From the NCBI GenBank assembly GCA_002256985.1, contig NCGO01000005.1, forward strand, positions 1 through 64,000: a stretch of 64,000 bases of DNA, given 5' to 3'. Numbering within the stretch: the first letter of the stretch is position 1; each line of letters begins with the position of its first letter. Source of the stretch: Novosphingobium sp. 28-62-57. GTDB lineage: Bacteria; Pseudomonadota; Alphaproteobacteria; Sphingomonadales; Sphingomonadaceae. The notes under the pieces were generated by a model, which saw nothing but the letters and a program-made list of their open reading frames with translations, made no database searches and was not told where the DNA came from. This document shows positions 22,209 to 31,260 of this stretch, piece by piece. The position numbers and the translations under genes were made by a program.

Positions 22209-24557
22209 ATGACGAAATTTCTGTTTGCCAGTTCCGCGCTCGCATTGATCGCAAGTGCCCATTCCGTTGCAGCGCAGGAAGCTCCGCAGCAGGCAGGATC
22301 GGTGCAAGAAGCCAATGAGGCGGGCGCCTCTGAAACCGGCGATGCCGATGCCATCGTGGTCACCGCGCGTTTGCGCAACGAACGCCTGACCGATGTGCCG
22401 CTGGCTGTTTCGGTGACGACCGCCGAACAACTGGGCCGCGACCAGATCTACACGCTGACCGATCTTCAGCGCATTACGCCTGCCCTGCAGGTCAGCCCCA
22501 GCTTTGGCGGGGACATCAACGGCGGTGCGGGCCTTCGCGGCATTCGCACACAGGCCTTCAACCCCAGCGTTGCGCCGTCAGTAGCCGTGGTGATCGATCA
22601 GGCAGCGGCGGGCAATGTCAACTTCCCGATCCTGCACGATCTCGCACAAGTCGAAGTGCTGCGCGGCCCGCAAGGCACGCTGTTCGGCCAGGGCGCTTCG
22701 GCAGGGGTGCTGAATGTTTCCACCGTCGCTCCGAAGCTGGGTCAGTTTTCCGCGAATTTCAACCTCGACTATGCCGATGACGGCGCGGCCGGATCGGAAT
22801 CGACCGAAATCGTCGCCCGCGGCGGGATCAGCGTCCCGTTGGGCGAAACCGCAGCGATGCGTGTGGCCGGTTTCTACAAGAAGGAAGTGGGGCTGCGTAC
22901 CAACACCTTCCTGAACCTTGATGATGAGAGCCAGGAATTTGCGATCCGTGGGCGGTTGCTGTTTGAGCCTACCGACACGATCCGGGTTCACCTGATCGGC
23001 GATTATGCCGAGACGAAAGAAGACGGGGTCAACTTCTTTTCGCCCACATTTGCACCGCAAAGCACTGCGCCTTTCGCCATGCCGCCATTCGGACGTCCGG
23101 GTGGAACGCTGGGTCAAGCATCGCAACGCAACCTCGACGCCTGCGGTGTGACGGCTGATCGCATTACGACGCGCGCCCGGTTCTATTGCGAAGACGTGCA
23201 ATCGCGTGAATCGCGTTCGATCCTGAGCACGACCGCGATCATCGAGGCGGACCTGTCGGACAGCCTGTCACTGACGGCGGTAACCTCGTATCGCGATCTG
23301 GCGGTCAAATCGCCCATTCGCAACTTCTCGTCCCGCGCGCTCGGCAGGGCCGCGCGCGATGAAAACCTGCGCGATGATTACCAGCAGTTCAGCCAGGAAG
23401 TGCGGCTGGGCTATAAGGGCACCGGCTTTGATATCGTGGCCGGCGGCTACTTTGCCGATTTCAGCTATGCCCAGTCGCCGCTTGATCCAAGCCTCGGGTT
23501 CCAGAACACGGCCCCCGGCCGCCGGACGGGCTTCAGCGTCTGTACGCCAGACGGCAACAATTGCGGCGTCCCGGTGACGTTCGTGCGGGAAACGGCTGAG
23601 AATCAGACTTTCGCGTTGTTTGCCGATGTTACGGTGGACCTTGCGGAAAACCTCGAACTGTTCGGCGGCTTGCGCTTCACCGACTACAAGAACGACAGCT
23701 CGTTCGGGGTGAACACGCTGACGGCCACCGATTTTGGCGAACTGCGCGAAAACAACCTGTCTGGCCGCATCGGCCTTAGCTACAAGCCCAGCCCCGATAC
23801 CACGATCTACGGCTCCTATTCGCGCGGTTACAAGCCTTCGGCGCTGGCGTTTCCGGGCGATCCGGGCGAGCCGTTCATTCTGCTGGATTCCGAACAGAAC
23901 TCGGCTTTCGAAATCGGGGCAAAGACGATCATCAGCGGCGTCCAGCTGGATGTGAACGCCTTTTACATGAACGTCGCCAATTTCCAGGGGCAGGAAAGCA
24001 TTCAGGTGAATGGCGAGCTGGTTTCACAGGCGCGCAATCTGGGCGATGTGGAATCCTATGGCATTGAAGTGATGGCCTCGGGCCAAGTGACCGACAACCT
24101 CTCGCTCAACGTCGGCTATACCTTCAACCCGGCGACTTATCCCGATGGCACGCGTGGTGACGACACGTTTGAAACCAATCTGGGTGGCCAGCAGGTGTTG
24201 AGCGCGCCAAAGCACAAGTTCGTGCTGGCCGGTGAATATGTGCAGCCGGTCTCAAGCAGTCTTGAGGCGTTCCTGAGCACCAACGTTGTGGTCAAGAGCG
24301 CGATCCGTCTGGCCAACCGTGACCGCTCGCGCTTTGTTTTCCCGGCAGGGGAAACGGTCAACTTGCGCTTTGGCATTCGTGATCAGGATGGCGGGTGGAC
24401 GGCATCGGTGTTTGTCCGCAACCTGACGCAGAACCGCGAGCCTTCGGCCTATTTGCCGATGAACTTTGCCGGGGCTGACGATATCAGCGCGCGTGGGCGG
24501 CCAATTGCAGGCTTGACCACGCGGGTTGTCGGTGCATCTGTCGGCTTTAACTTCTGA
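22209..24557 (+). CDS. TonB-dependent outer-membrane receptor
   Basis: A 782-residue receptor with signal peptide (MTKFLFASSALALIASAHSVAA), TonB-box-like DAIVVTARLRNERL, plug (DVPLAVSVTTAEQLGRDQIYTL... VEVLRGPQGTLFGQGASAG) and barrel ending GASVGFNF. ATG 22209 is chosen because GAGGAGG precedes it; an earlier start at 22143 lacks a signal peptide at its N terminus. It is divergent from the LysR gene and followed after 11 bases by a secreted metallo-hydrolase, so the ligand may be a substrate of that enzyme or of its product. Confidence 0.92.
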   Translation: MTKFLFASSALALIASAHSVAAQEAPQQAGSVQEANEAGASETGDADAIVVTARLRNERLTDVPLAVSVTTAEQLGRDQIYTLTDLQRITPALQVSPSFGGDINGGAGLRGIRTQAFNPSVAPSVAVVIDQAAAGNVNFPILHDLAQVEVLRGPQGTLFGQGASAGVLNVSTVAPKLGQFSANFNLDYADDGAAGSESTEIVARGGISVPLGETAAMRVAGFYKKEVGLRTNTFLNLDDESQEFAIRGRLLFEPTDTIRVHLIGDYAETKEDGVNFFSPTFAPQSTAPFAMPPFGRPGGTLGQASQRNLDACGVTADRITTRARFYCEDVQSRESRSILSTTAIIEADLSDSLSLTAVTSYRDLAVKSPIRNFSSRALGRAARDENLRDDYQQFSQEVRLGYKGTGFDIVAGGYFADFSYAQSPLDPSLGFQNTAPGRRTGFSVCTPDGNNCGVPVTFVRETAENQTFALFADVTVDLAENLELFGGLRFTDYKNDSSFGVNTLTATDFGELRENNLSGRIGLSYKPSPDTTIYGSYSRGYKPSALAFPGDPGEPFILLDSEQNSAFEIGAKTIISGVQLDVNAFYMNVANFQGQESIQVNGELVSQARNLGDVESYGIEVMASGQVTDNLSLNVGYTFNPATYPDGTRGDDTFETNLGGQQVLSAPKHKFVLAGEYVQPVSSSLEAFLSTNVVVKSAIRLANRDRSRFVFPAGETVNLRFGIRDQDGGWTASVFVRNLTQNREPSAYLPMNFAGADDISARGRPIAGLTTRVVGASVGFNF

Positions 24558-24568
24558 TCGGAAAAGAC

Positions 24569-25573
24569 ATGCGCTCCTTGCTGCTTCCCTTGGCCAGCGT
24601 TCTCCTGCTGGCCACCACTCCTGCGATGGCGCAGCAATCTGCAGCGCCTGTGGCCGCGCCACCGGCAGAGCAGGCCGATAGCAAGGGGCGCTGGGTTACG
24701 CTGGGCACGCGGGCCGGCCCCTTGGCTTCTGCGGTCCGGTCGCAGCCTGCCAATCTCCTGACATTTGCCGGGGCGCAAATTCTGGTGGATGTGGGCGATG
24801 GCACCGCCGGGCGGCTGGCCGCAGTCGGAGTTCCGGTAGCCAGACTGGATGCGGTGTTCATCAGCCATCTGCACTGGGACCACACTGGCGGCCTTGCCGC
24901 TTTGCTGGGCCTGCGCGCGCAGACGAACACTTTTGCGCCGCTGCGTATTTATGGCCCACCCGGCACGGCAGAAATGGTGGCGGGCCTTTTGGCATCGATG
25001 AATCCGGGGGCCACCGCAGGTTATGGCGTGGCCGGGGCCAAAGGCCCTGATCTGAAGACTCTGACTGAGGTGATCGAAGTGCGCGACAAGGCACGGATCG
25101 ATTATCGCGGGATTGCCATAACGGCGCGCAACAACACGCACTACAGCTTTGCCCCCGGCAGTGGTCTTGCCGAACGGTTCGAATCGCTGGCGTTCCGGTT
25201 TGATCTGCCGGGCCGATCGATCGTCTATACCGGCGATACCGGACCGAGTGCGGCGGTGGAAGAACTGGCGCAAGGGGCCGATCTGCTGATTGCCGAGATG
25301 ATGGATGTGACCGATACCGTGGCCAATGTCCGCCGCGCCAATCCGAACATGCCAGAACCGGCACGGCTGGCCATGGAAGCGCACTTGCGCGAACATCACC
25401 TCTTGCCCGCCGATGTGGGGCAGATGGCAACACGGGCCAAAGTGCGCGGCGTGGTCGTCACGCACTTCATCGGCCGTGAACGCGGCGACCCTGCGCACTT
25501 TGAGTATCTGCGCCAGATTGTCGCGCACTATACCGGGCCGGTGGTGATCGCCAACGATCTGGATGCGTTCTGA
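24569..25573 (+). CDS. exported metallo-beta-lactamase-fold hydrolase
   Basis: A 334-residue protein with a signal peptide (MRSLLLPLASVLLLATTPAMA) and the dinuclear zinc motif HLHWDH at residues 100-105. A later metal His lies in the NNTHYSF segment, a bridging Asp in YTGDTG (about 222-227), and a final His in VVTHFIGRE. It would act in the periplasm as a lactonase, phosphodiesterase or arylsulfatase-like hydrolase; the family is too broad to choose. It is co-directional with and 11 bases behind the TonB receptor, so the pair probably imports and hydrolyses one ligand. Confidence 0.82.
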   Translation: MRSLLLPLASVLLLATTPAMAQQSAAPVAAPPAEQADSKGRWVTLGTRAGPLASAVRSQPANLLTFAGAQILVDVGDGTAGRLAAVGVPVARLDAVFISHLHWDHTGGLAALLGLRAQTNTFAPLRIYGPPGTAEMVAGLLASMNPGATAGYGVAGAKGPDLKTLTEVIEVRDKARIDYRGIAITARNNTHYSFAPGSGLAERFESLAFRFDLPGRSIVYTGDTGPSAAVEELAQGADLLIAEMMDVTDTVANVRRANPNMPEPARLAMEAHLREHHLLPADVGQMATRAKVRGVVVTHFIGRERGDPAHFEYLRQIVAHYTGPVVIANDLDAF

Positions 25574-25633
25574 CGTTTTGGTAGTGCGCTAGGTCGTTGG
25601 TACATCCCGGTCGCACATTGCAACTCCACGCAC

Positions 25634-25722
25634 GTCACCCCGGCGAATGCCGGGGTCCATTTCTCGCTCACAAAACGCCGTTTGATCGGCAAAATGGATG
25701 CTGAAACAAGTTCAGCATGACG
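25634..25722. repeat. composite palindromic repeat (two hairpins)
   Basis: Hairpin 1 is GTCACCCCGGCGAATGCCGG extended to GGGTCCA (25634-25659). Hairpin 2 is TGGATGCTGAAACAAGTTCA extended to GCATGACG (25695-25722). Outer CGTCA/TGACG and inner TCCA/TGGA sequences pair the two halves into one larger palindrome. It resembles REP-like intergenic repeats reported in sphingomonads. The rest of the 25574-25915 gap has only the operator-like palindrome at 25814-25832. Confidence 0.7.
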
Positions 25723-25813
25723 AATGTGAGAGCTACGCGTGGGAAGGGGACATTCGGCCAATCCTTTCACATAACGCAGCGCTAAACTGAGACTCGCACT
25801 TTAATTACACACC

Positions 25814-25832
25814 GTTCAATAAAGTATTAGAC
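25814..25832. promoter_or_regulatory. palindrome and direct repeats upstream of sterol desaturase gene
   Basis: GTTCAATAAAGTATTAGAC has arms GTxxAATA/TATTxxAC. It overlaps two 12-base direct repeats, ACACCGTTCAAT (25809-25820) and ACAGCGTTCAAT (25831-25842), spaced 22 bases (two helical turns). This is a plausible operator for the TetR protein encoded at 27068. Confidence 0.45.
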
Positions 25833-25915
25833 AGCGTTCAATTAATCTGGCATACACGTCTTCAGCATAGGCTATCCCACATCGGGGGCCATCCTTGGAC
25901 GGGAGTGTGCAGATC

Positions 25916-27064
25916 ATGGGTGTGAAGCGGGGTTTCTGGGGCAATCTGACGCGCGATCTGGAAGCGCCGGTTGCTGCGCGCGGGTTTGGGACCGGTTGGT
26001 TTTCGGGCTTTTTTGCGATTCTTCTGGCCTTGGTGGGGCTGTGCTTTGTGGCGGCGCTGCGCTGGCCCGCCATGGCATCGATGCCCGAACTGGAAGTGGT
26101 GCGCGGCTGGAGCGGGTTTCGCCCGCTGGTCCATGCCACGCTGCTGTCGGCCTATGGGCTGGCGCTGATCAGCCTGATGCTGCGCCCGCGCAAGGTGCTG
26201 GGCATGACCGCGCTGATGCTGGCGCTGATCGCCACGATCCTCGGCGGGGCAGCGGTGCAGCCGCATGAAACGCACGATTGGGGCATCTTTTTCGGGATCG
26301 ATTTCTTTGCGGTCAACATGATCGCCACCGGCCTGATGCTGGCACCGCTGGAGCGACTGGTGCCGCTCCGGCCCGACCAGCGCCTGTTCCGCACGGAATG
26401 GCGCGAGGATCTGTTCTATTTCTTGGTCAGCTCGATGATGGTGCAGGTCATCACGTTCCTCGCGCTGGCCCCTTCCAGCTATATCAATGCCAAGTTCGGC
26501 TGGATGGACGGGGTGCAGTCCACCGTGGGCGGCCTGCCGTGGATCGTGCAGTTTGCGCTGGCCATGCTGCTGACCGACCTTGCGCAATACTGGTTCCACC
26601 GCCTGTTCCACACCGTGCCGTTCCTGTGGGGCTTCCACGCGGTGCACCATAGCGCCAAGACGATGGACTGGCTCGCAGGCGCGCGGATGCACTTTGTGGA
26701 GATCATCGCGCTGCGCGGGATCACGTCGCTGCCGCTGCTGACGCTGGGTTTTGCGCCTTCGGTCATGCAGGCCTATGTCGGCATGGTCTATGTCTATGCC
26801 TCGCTGGTCCATGCCAATGTGCGCGGGAACTTTGATGGGTTGGGCAAGTTTCTGGTCATCCCGCGCTTTCACCATTGGCATCACGCGATCGAGGACGAGG
26901 CCATCGACAAGAACTTTGCGATCCATTTCCCATGGCTGGACAAGCTGTTCGGCACCTATCATCTGCCGAAAGGCCGCTGGCCCAGTGGCTATGGCGTGCC
27001 GGAAAAGGTGCCCGATGGATACCTTGCGCAGTTCAAGTATCCCTTCGTCAGAAAGCAGGCCTGA
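25916..27064 (+). CDS. sterol desaturase / fatty acid hydroxylase family membrane protein
   Basis: A 382-residue integral-membrane di-iron protein with several hydrophobic helices and the His-box pattern: HRLFH near 230, FHAVHH just after, HFVEI, and RFHHWHH near 320. Members hydroxylate or desaturate lipids, for example carotenoids, sterols or sphingoid bases. ATG 25916 is taken with GGGAG upstream; a TTG at 25895 would add seven residues. A TetR gene follows after 3 bases and may repress this operon through the palindrome at 25814-25832. The lipid substrate is not known. Confidence 0.85.
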   Translation: MGVKRGFWGNLTRDLEAPVAARGFGTGWFSGFFAILLALVGLCFVAALRWPAMASMPELEVVRGWSGFRPLVHATLLSAYGLALISLMLRPRKVLGMTALMLALIATILGGAAVQPHETHDWGIFFGIDFFAVNMIATGLMLAPLERLVPLRPDQRLFRTEWREDLFYFLVSSMMVQVITFLALAPSSYINAKFGWMDGVQSTVGGLPWIVQFALAMLLTDLAQYWFHRLFHTVPFLWGFHAVHHSAKTMDWLAGARMHFVEIIALRGITSLPLLTLGFAPSVMQAYVGMVYVYASLVHANVRGNFDGLGKFLVIPRFHHWHHAIEDEAIDKNFAIHFPWLDKLFGTYHLPKGRWPSGYGVPEKVPDGYLAQFKYPFVRKQA

Positions 27065-27067
27065 ACG

Positions 27068-27679
27068 ATGGCGCGCCGATCAGACCATAGCCGGGCCGAA
27101 CTGCGCGAGATCATCATCGCGACCGGGCACCGGCACATGGAGGAGGTGGGCTTCACGCACTTTTCGGCGCGCGAGGTGGCCAAGCGGATCGGCTATTCCA
27201 TTGGCACGATCTACAACGTGTTCGGCAGTTACGATGGACTGATTCTGGCCATCAATGGCCGCACGCTGGCGCTGTGGCGCGATCATCTGGCGCGGCGGCT
27301 GGCGCAGAATGGCGATGATGCCAGGTCCGATGAAGGCCATACGGACCGCCTGCGCCGCGCGATCATCGCCTACTTTGAATTTGCCCAGCGCCACCGCCAT
27401 GCCTGGGCGGCAATCTATGATTTTCACCTGCCCGAAGATACGCCCGCGCCCGAAGAGTATCAGGCGCAGGTCCGCGCGATTTTCGACATCGTGATTGCCG
27501 AAGTGCGCCTTGCCCTGCCGCCCGCACGGCAGGAGGAAGCAGGAGCGCTCACGCGTTCACTGCTGGCGCTGGTGCATGGGCATTGCACCTTTGCCATGAA
27601 CGGCACCTTTGCAATGCTGGGTGAAAAGGCCCCGGTCGAAGCCGCACTGCAACGCGTGCGTGAGGCCGTAGCGGGTTAG
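27068..27679 (+). CDS. TetR family transcriptional regulator
   Basis: A 203-residue TetR protein with a DNA-binding domain at about 10-57 (GHRHMEEVGFTHFSAREVAK, then RIGYSIGTIYNVFGSYDGLI) and a C-terminal domain of the kind found in TetR_C_33-like proteins. It lies 3 bases after the sterol desaturase gene. It likely senses a lipid or membrane signal, but no ligand evidence is visible. Confidence 0.85.
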   Translation: MARRSDHSRAELREIIIATGHRHMEEVGFTHFSAREVAKRIGYSIGTIYNVFGSYDGLILAINGRTLALWRDHLARRLAQNGDDARSDEGHTDRLRRAIIAYFEFAQRHRHAWAAIYDFHLPEDTPAPEEYQAQVRAIFDIVIAEVRLALPPARQEEAGALTRSLLALVHGHCTFAMNGTFAMLGEKAPVEAALQRVREAVAG

Positions 27680-27694
27680 GCGACCGCTACCTCG

Positions 27695-28183
27695 TTGCAT
27701 GTGCCGCGCGATTGCCCGATAGCCCGGTTCATGAGGGATTTGTGGCAATTGATGCGCGAGGCGCGGCCCTATCGGCGGGCGGTGATCGTGCTGGCACTGC
27801 TGGCGCTGGTGCAATCGGCCAGTGCGTTGGCGCTGCCTTGGCTCGGCGCGCGTGTGCTGGATACGCCGGTGGAGCGGGGCTATGCGACAGGGGTGGCGCT
27901 GGCACCGGTGCCCGGGCCGGACAGCGGCGGCGAAGTGCGGTTTGAGGGCGTATCTTTCGCCTATCCCGAACAAGGCGGGCAGGGGCAGCGCATTGCGCTC
28001 GCCCGCGCGCTGCTGAAAGATGCGCGGATCTATGTGCTGGATGAAGCGACATCGATGTACGATGCCACCGGCGAGCTGCGCTTTGTTGAACATTGTGCCC
28101 AGGCGCTTGCCGGGAAGACGCTGATCATTATCGCGCACCGGCCCGTCAGCCTGGGGCTGGTCAGCCGCACCATCGCGTTGTGA
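27695..28183 (+). pseudogene. internally deleted ABC transporter remnant (in-frame fossil)
   Basis: The 162-residue reading frame stitches together three separate parts of a permease-ATPase fusion: the first membrane helix (RPYRRAVIVLALLALVQSAS, about 23-55), the start of the ATPase domain (GGEVRFEGVSFAYPE), then directly the ABC signature and Walker B region (QGQRIALARALLKDARIYVL followed by DEATSMYD) and the H-loop (IIAHRP). The Walker A motif, five membrane helices and the Q-loop are gone, yet the frame stays open. It cannot work as a transporter. ATG 27731 or TTG 27695 could start it. Multiple in-frame deletions of one ancestral gene are the simplest reading. Confidence 0.7.
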
Positions 28184-28189
28184 GAATTG

Positions 28190-29539
28190 CTATCCCCGCC
28201 AAGGGATCGCCAGCGTCATCGCGGGGCTGTAGAGATTGACGAACAGCGTGCTGCCATCGGGCGAAAAGCAGGCACCGGCCAGTTCGGTCTGGCGTCGGCA
28301 GCGGGCCAGCGCATAGGCGGTGCCCGCAGGTGTGATGCCGCGCAGATGATTGTCGGTAATCGCGGTATACTGATCCTCGCAGACGATCAGGTGGCCGTTG
28401 GGCGCTATCGTCAGATTGTCGCCAAAGTTGAAGACATTGGGATCGGTTGATTCATAGAACAGGTCGAGCGTGTCGTCCTGCGGGCGATAGCGGAACACCT
28501 GCCCCAGTTTGGCCGCACCGCCCGACGTGCAGACGAAGTAGAATTCGCCCATGCCGCTGGCATCAAGGCCGAAGTGAATGCCTTCACCCCGCGCGAACAG
28601 GGCCGCGCCTGCAGCATGGCCGCGCTCACGCAGATCATCGTTTGCGGAATCGGTGCCTTGCAGATCGATCCAGCGGGCCTTGAGCAGCGTGGCGCGGGAT
28701 AGGTTGACGCCGTTCTTGTTGCGCGTGTCGGCCAGCCCCGCGGCAAGGCCGAGCGCCTGCAATCTGCCGCCCAGGCGCAAATCGCCGCAGCGCAAGGGCA
28801 CGAAGCGGTAGAACAGCCCGTCCTCGCGGTCTTCGGTCAGGTAGACGATGCCGGTGCGCGGATCGACGGCGGCGGCTTCATGGTTGAAGCGGCCAAGGCC
28901 CTTGAGCGGTACCGGATCGACCAGACCGCGCGCGGTGGCGGGCACTTCGAACACCCAGCCATGATCCTGCGACAGATCTCTGCCTGCGCGTGAGACGTTT
29001 TCCTCGCAGCTGAGCCAGGTGCCCCATGGAGTGATGCCGCCGGCACAATTGCGGATCGTGCCGGCCAGCGAGGCATATTGCGCTTCAACTTGTCCGGTCT
29101 GCAGATTGTAGACCAGCGTCGAGGTGCCGCCGGGCAATGCGCGGCCGCCCTGCCAGCGATCAAACGTGCGGTCCACCGGACGGTTGGCGAAAGAGCCGCG
29201 CGCCGCTTCGGTTGCGCCCAGTTCGTGATTGCGCACCAGCGCCACTTTGCCCGGCGCTATGGCAAAGCAGCCCATGCCATCGGCCTTGTCGGCCACCACA
29301 TGGCCATCATCCATCGCATCGCCCATGCGCGAGATCACCGTGTAGCGCCAGCCTTCGGGCAGATCGAGAATGCCCGCAGGATCAGGCACGAGCGGGCCGA
29401 CCGGGCGGGTGGGGGCAAGGGTCTGCGCCGCATGGGGCTGGCTTCCGCCAAGCAGGGCAGCCAGACCGCCAAAGGCCGTGGCGGCAAGACTGCGGTTGAA
29501 CGTGCGGCGGTTGACCGGGGCGGGCGTGAGGGAGGACAT
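28190..29539 (-). CDS. PhoX-family (DUF839) exported phosphatase-like protein
   Basis: A 449-residue protein with a twin-arginine signal (VNRRTFNRSLAATAFGGLAAL) and a beta-propeller typical of PhoX/DUF839: LEGWRYTVISR-like start, FAIAPGKVALVRNHELG, GGITPWGTWLSCEENVS, HEAAAVDPRTGIVYLTEDRE and NLTIAPNGHLIVCEDQ, whose acidic residues and Cys match Fe/Ca ligands of PhoX. It would be exported folded to the periplasm and act on phosphoesters or a related substrate. ATG 29539 puts the RR motif near residue 11; a GTG at 29563 is possible. It is divergent from the ethylene-receptor-like kinase gene. Confidence 0.82.
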   Translation of the reverse strand: MSSLTPAPVNRRTFNRSLAATAFGGLAALLGGSQPHAAQTLAPTRPVGPLVPDPAGILDLPEGWRYTVISRMGDAMDDGHVVADKADGMGCFAIAPGKVALVRNHELGATEAARGSFANRPVDRTFDRWQGGRALPGGTSTLVYNLQTGQVEAQYASLAGTIRNCAGGITPWGTWLSCEENVSRAGRDLSQDHGWVFEVPATARGLVDPVPLKGLGRFNHEAAAVDPRTGIVYLTEDREDGLFYRFVPLRCGDLRLGGRLQALGLAAGLADTRNKNGVNLSRATLLKARWIDLQGTDSANDDLRERGHAAGAALFARGEGIHFGLDASGMGEFYFVCTSGGAAKLGQVFRYRPQDDTLDLFYESTDPNVFNFGDNLTIAPNGHLIVCEDQYTAITDNHLRGITPAGTAYALARCRRQTELAGACFSPDGSTLFVNLYSPAMTLAIPWRG

Positions 29540-29771
29540 GGGAGGAGAAGTGCCTTCTGCCACTGTGTGAAATCAAGGATGAGACAAAGTTACATGATCG
29601 TCTCATAACGCCCTGCGTGTTGCAACACCATGACGCAAGCCGCAGTCTATGCGGCTGGCCAAGGGCGGGGCAAAGGCCAAAAAGCACGAGATAGGCCATG
29701 CATTGCTGCGCCGTTTCCCGTAGTCCTTTGGCCCTGCAGGACGTGCAGCCCCCGGCGACCAAGGTGATGCG

Positions 29772-30914
29772 ATGAACGAATTGAGACGCTGGCTGATTGA
29801 AACCGGCATGCCGCCGCACGGCTATTGCCTGTTATGGCAGCCCGATCTGCTCGCCCTGCACGTGATTTCCGATCTGGTCATTGGTCTTGCCTATTTCTCG
29901 ATTCCGGTCGCGCTGGCGGTCTATCTGATCCGCCGGAAGGACATGCAGTTCACTTGGATGATCTGGCTGTTTGCGGCCTTCATCCTGGCCTGTGGGACAA
30001 CGCACTTCCTGTCCATTCTGGTGCTGTGGGTTCCGGCCTATGGCTTGGAAGGGGTGGTCAAGGCGTTTACCGCCATCGTCTCAATCGGCACCGCCATCCT
30101 GATCTGGCCGCTGCTGCCAAAGCTGCTGGCGCTGCCATCGCCCGCGCAATTGCAGCGCCTGAACGACCAGCTGCTGAAAGAGGCCGAAGAGCGGGCCGCG
30201 GTGGAAAGCCAGCTGCGGCAGGCGCAAAAGATGGAAGCGCTGGGCCAGTTGACGGGAGGCATTGCACACGATTTCAACAACCTGCTGATGATCGTATCGG
30301 GCAATGTGGAACGCGCGCTGCGCATCGCCCCGCAAGCGGCCCCCGAACGGCGCAATCTGGAAAACGCGCTCACTGCCACCACGCGCGCCGGGGAGCTGAC
30401 CGGGCAGTTGCTGGCCTTTGCGCGCAAAGGCACGCTGATGCTGATCGCGCAAAACGTCGAGAGCATCGTGACCGGCATTCACGATTTGCTGGTGCGCGCA
30501 GCCGGGGAACGGATTGTGGTGGAGGTGGCGATTGCCCCTGATCTGCCGCCGGTGGTGGTGGATCGCAACCAGCTGGAAAACGCTGTGCTCAATCTGGTGA
30601 TCAATGCGCGCGATGCCACGCCCGATGGCGGCGTGATCCGTATCGCGGCGCAGGATGCCGGGGCCGAGATCCGGCTCAGCGTATCCGACACTGGCGCCGG
30701 CATGGATGCGCAGACCCTGCACCGTGCGACCGAGCCGTTCTTTACCACCAAACCGGTGGGATCTGGCAGTGGCTTGGGGCTCAGTCAGGTTTACGGGTTT
30801 GTCGAACAGATCGGCGGGCGCATGGAAATTGTTTCGGAACCGGGAACCGGTACGGTCGTTACGCTTTACCTGCCCAAGGAAGCGGTGCGTGATGTTGCGG
30901 ATATTGCTGGTTGA
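29772..30914 (+). CDS. histidine kinase with ethylene-receptor-type transmembrane sensor
   Basis: A 380-residue protein. Residues about 25-118 hold three membrane helices with the ethylene-binding set of plant ETR1 at identical spacing: Asp34, Tyr41, Ile71, Cys74 and His78 (ETR1 D25, Y32, I62, C65, H69), in ISD, AYFSIP and FILACGTTH. A short coiled coil (about 124-155) leads to HisKA with His166 (GGIAHDFNN) and HATPase with N box (NAVLNLVINARDA), DTGAGM and GSGSGLGLS. There is no GAF or receiver domain, unlike ETR1. The receiver protein gene overlaps its 3' end by 23 bases. The Cys and His suggest Cu(I)-dependent ethylene binding, as in cyanobacterial SynEtr1. Confidence 0.88.
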   Translation: MNELRRWLIETGMPPHGYCLLWQPDLLALHVISDLVIGLAYFSIPVALAVYLIRRKDMQFTWMIWLFAAFILACGTTHFLSILVLWVPAYGLEGVVKAFTAIVSIGTAILIWPLLPKLLALPSPAQLQRLNDQLLKEAEERAAVESQLRQAQKMEALGQLTGGIAHDFNNLLMIVSGNVERALRIAPQAAPERRNLENALTATTRAGELTGQLLAFARKGTLMLIAQNVESIVTGIHDLLVRAAGERIVVEVAIAPDLPPVVVDRNQLENAVLNLVINARDATPDGGVIRIAAQDAGAEIRLSVSDTGAGMDAQTLHRATEPFFTTKPVGSGSGLGLSQVYGFVEQIGGRMEIVSEPGTGTVVTLYLPKEAVRDVADIAG

Positions 30915-31260
30915 GGATGAATTTCTGGTAAGGCAGGTCGCGTTCGATGAACTCGGCGATGCCGGGCATTGCGTGGTCGAAGCGGCCAATGGCGATGCCG
31001 CTGCCGCGATTCTTCAGGATGACAGCGCTTTCGATCTGATTTGCACCGATATCCGCATGCCCGGCATGCTTGATGGCTGGCAACTGGGTGCTGCCGCGCG
31101 CAGCCTGATTCCGGGGATCAAGGTGCTCTACTTCTCCGGCTATTGCGAAACGCAGCGCACGCTGGAGCCGGGTGAAGCGTTTCTGCCCAAGCCCTATCGC
31201 TTGGCTGATATGCTGGCCTTGGTGGAAAGCCTGACCAGCGTTCCTTCCGACGCGCGATAG
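30892..31260 (+). CDS. stand-alone response-regulator receiver protein
   Basis: A 122-residue CheY-like receiver: acidic pocket VEDE at about 7-10, phospho-acceptor Asp in LICTDIRMPG (about 53), a switch Ser in YFSGY, and Lys in LPKPYR (about 105). There is no output domain. ATG 30892 lies inside the kinase gene and overlaps it by 23 bases, so the two are coupled and likely a cognate pair. The output step must be another protein. Its last 67 bases overlap the convergent cyanophycinase-like gene. Confidence 0.88.
   Translation: MLRILLVEDEFLVRQVAFDELGDAGHCVVEAANGDAAAAILQDDSAFDLICTDIRMPGMLDGWQLGAAARSLIPGIKVLYFSGYCETQRTLEPGEAFLPKPYRLADMLALVESLTSVPSDAR

Noticed and set aside
27695-28183. Functional small ABC ATPase
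   Set aside because: Walker A and Q-loop are missing and the frame joins non-adjacent parts of the transporter.
29603-29819. Short frames in the gap between the PhoX-like gene and the sensor kinase
   Set aside because: No ribosome binding site, no conservation features, overlapping both promoters.
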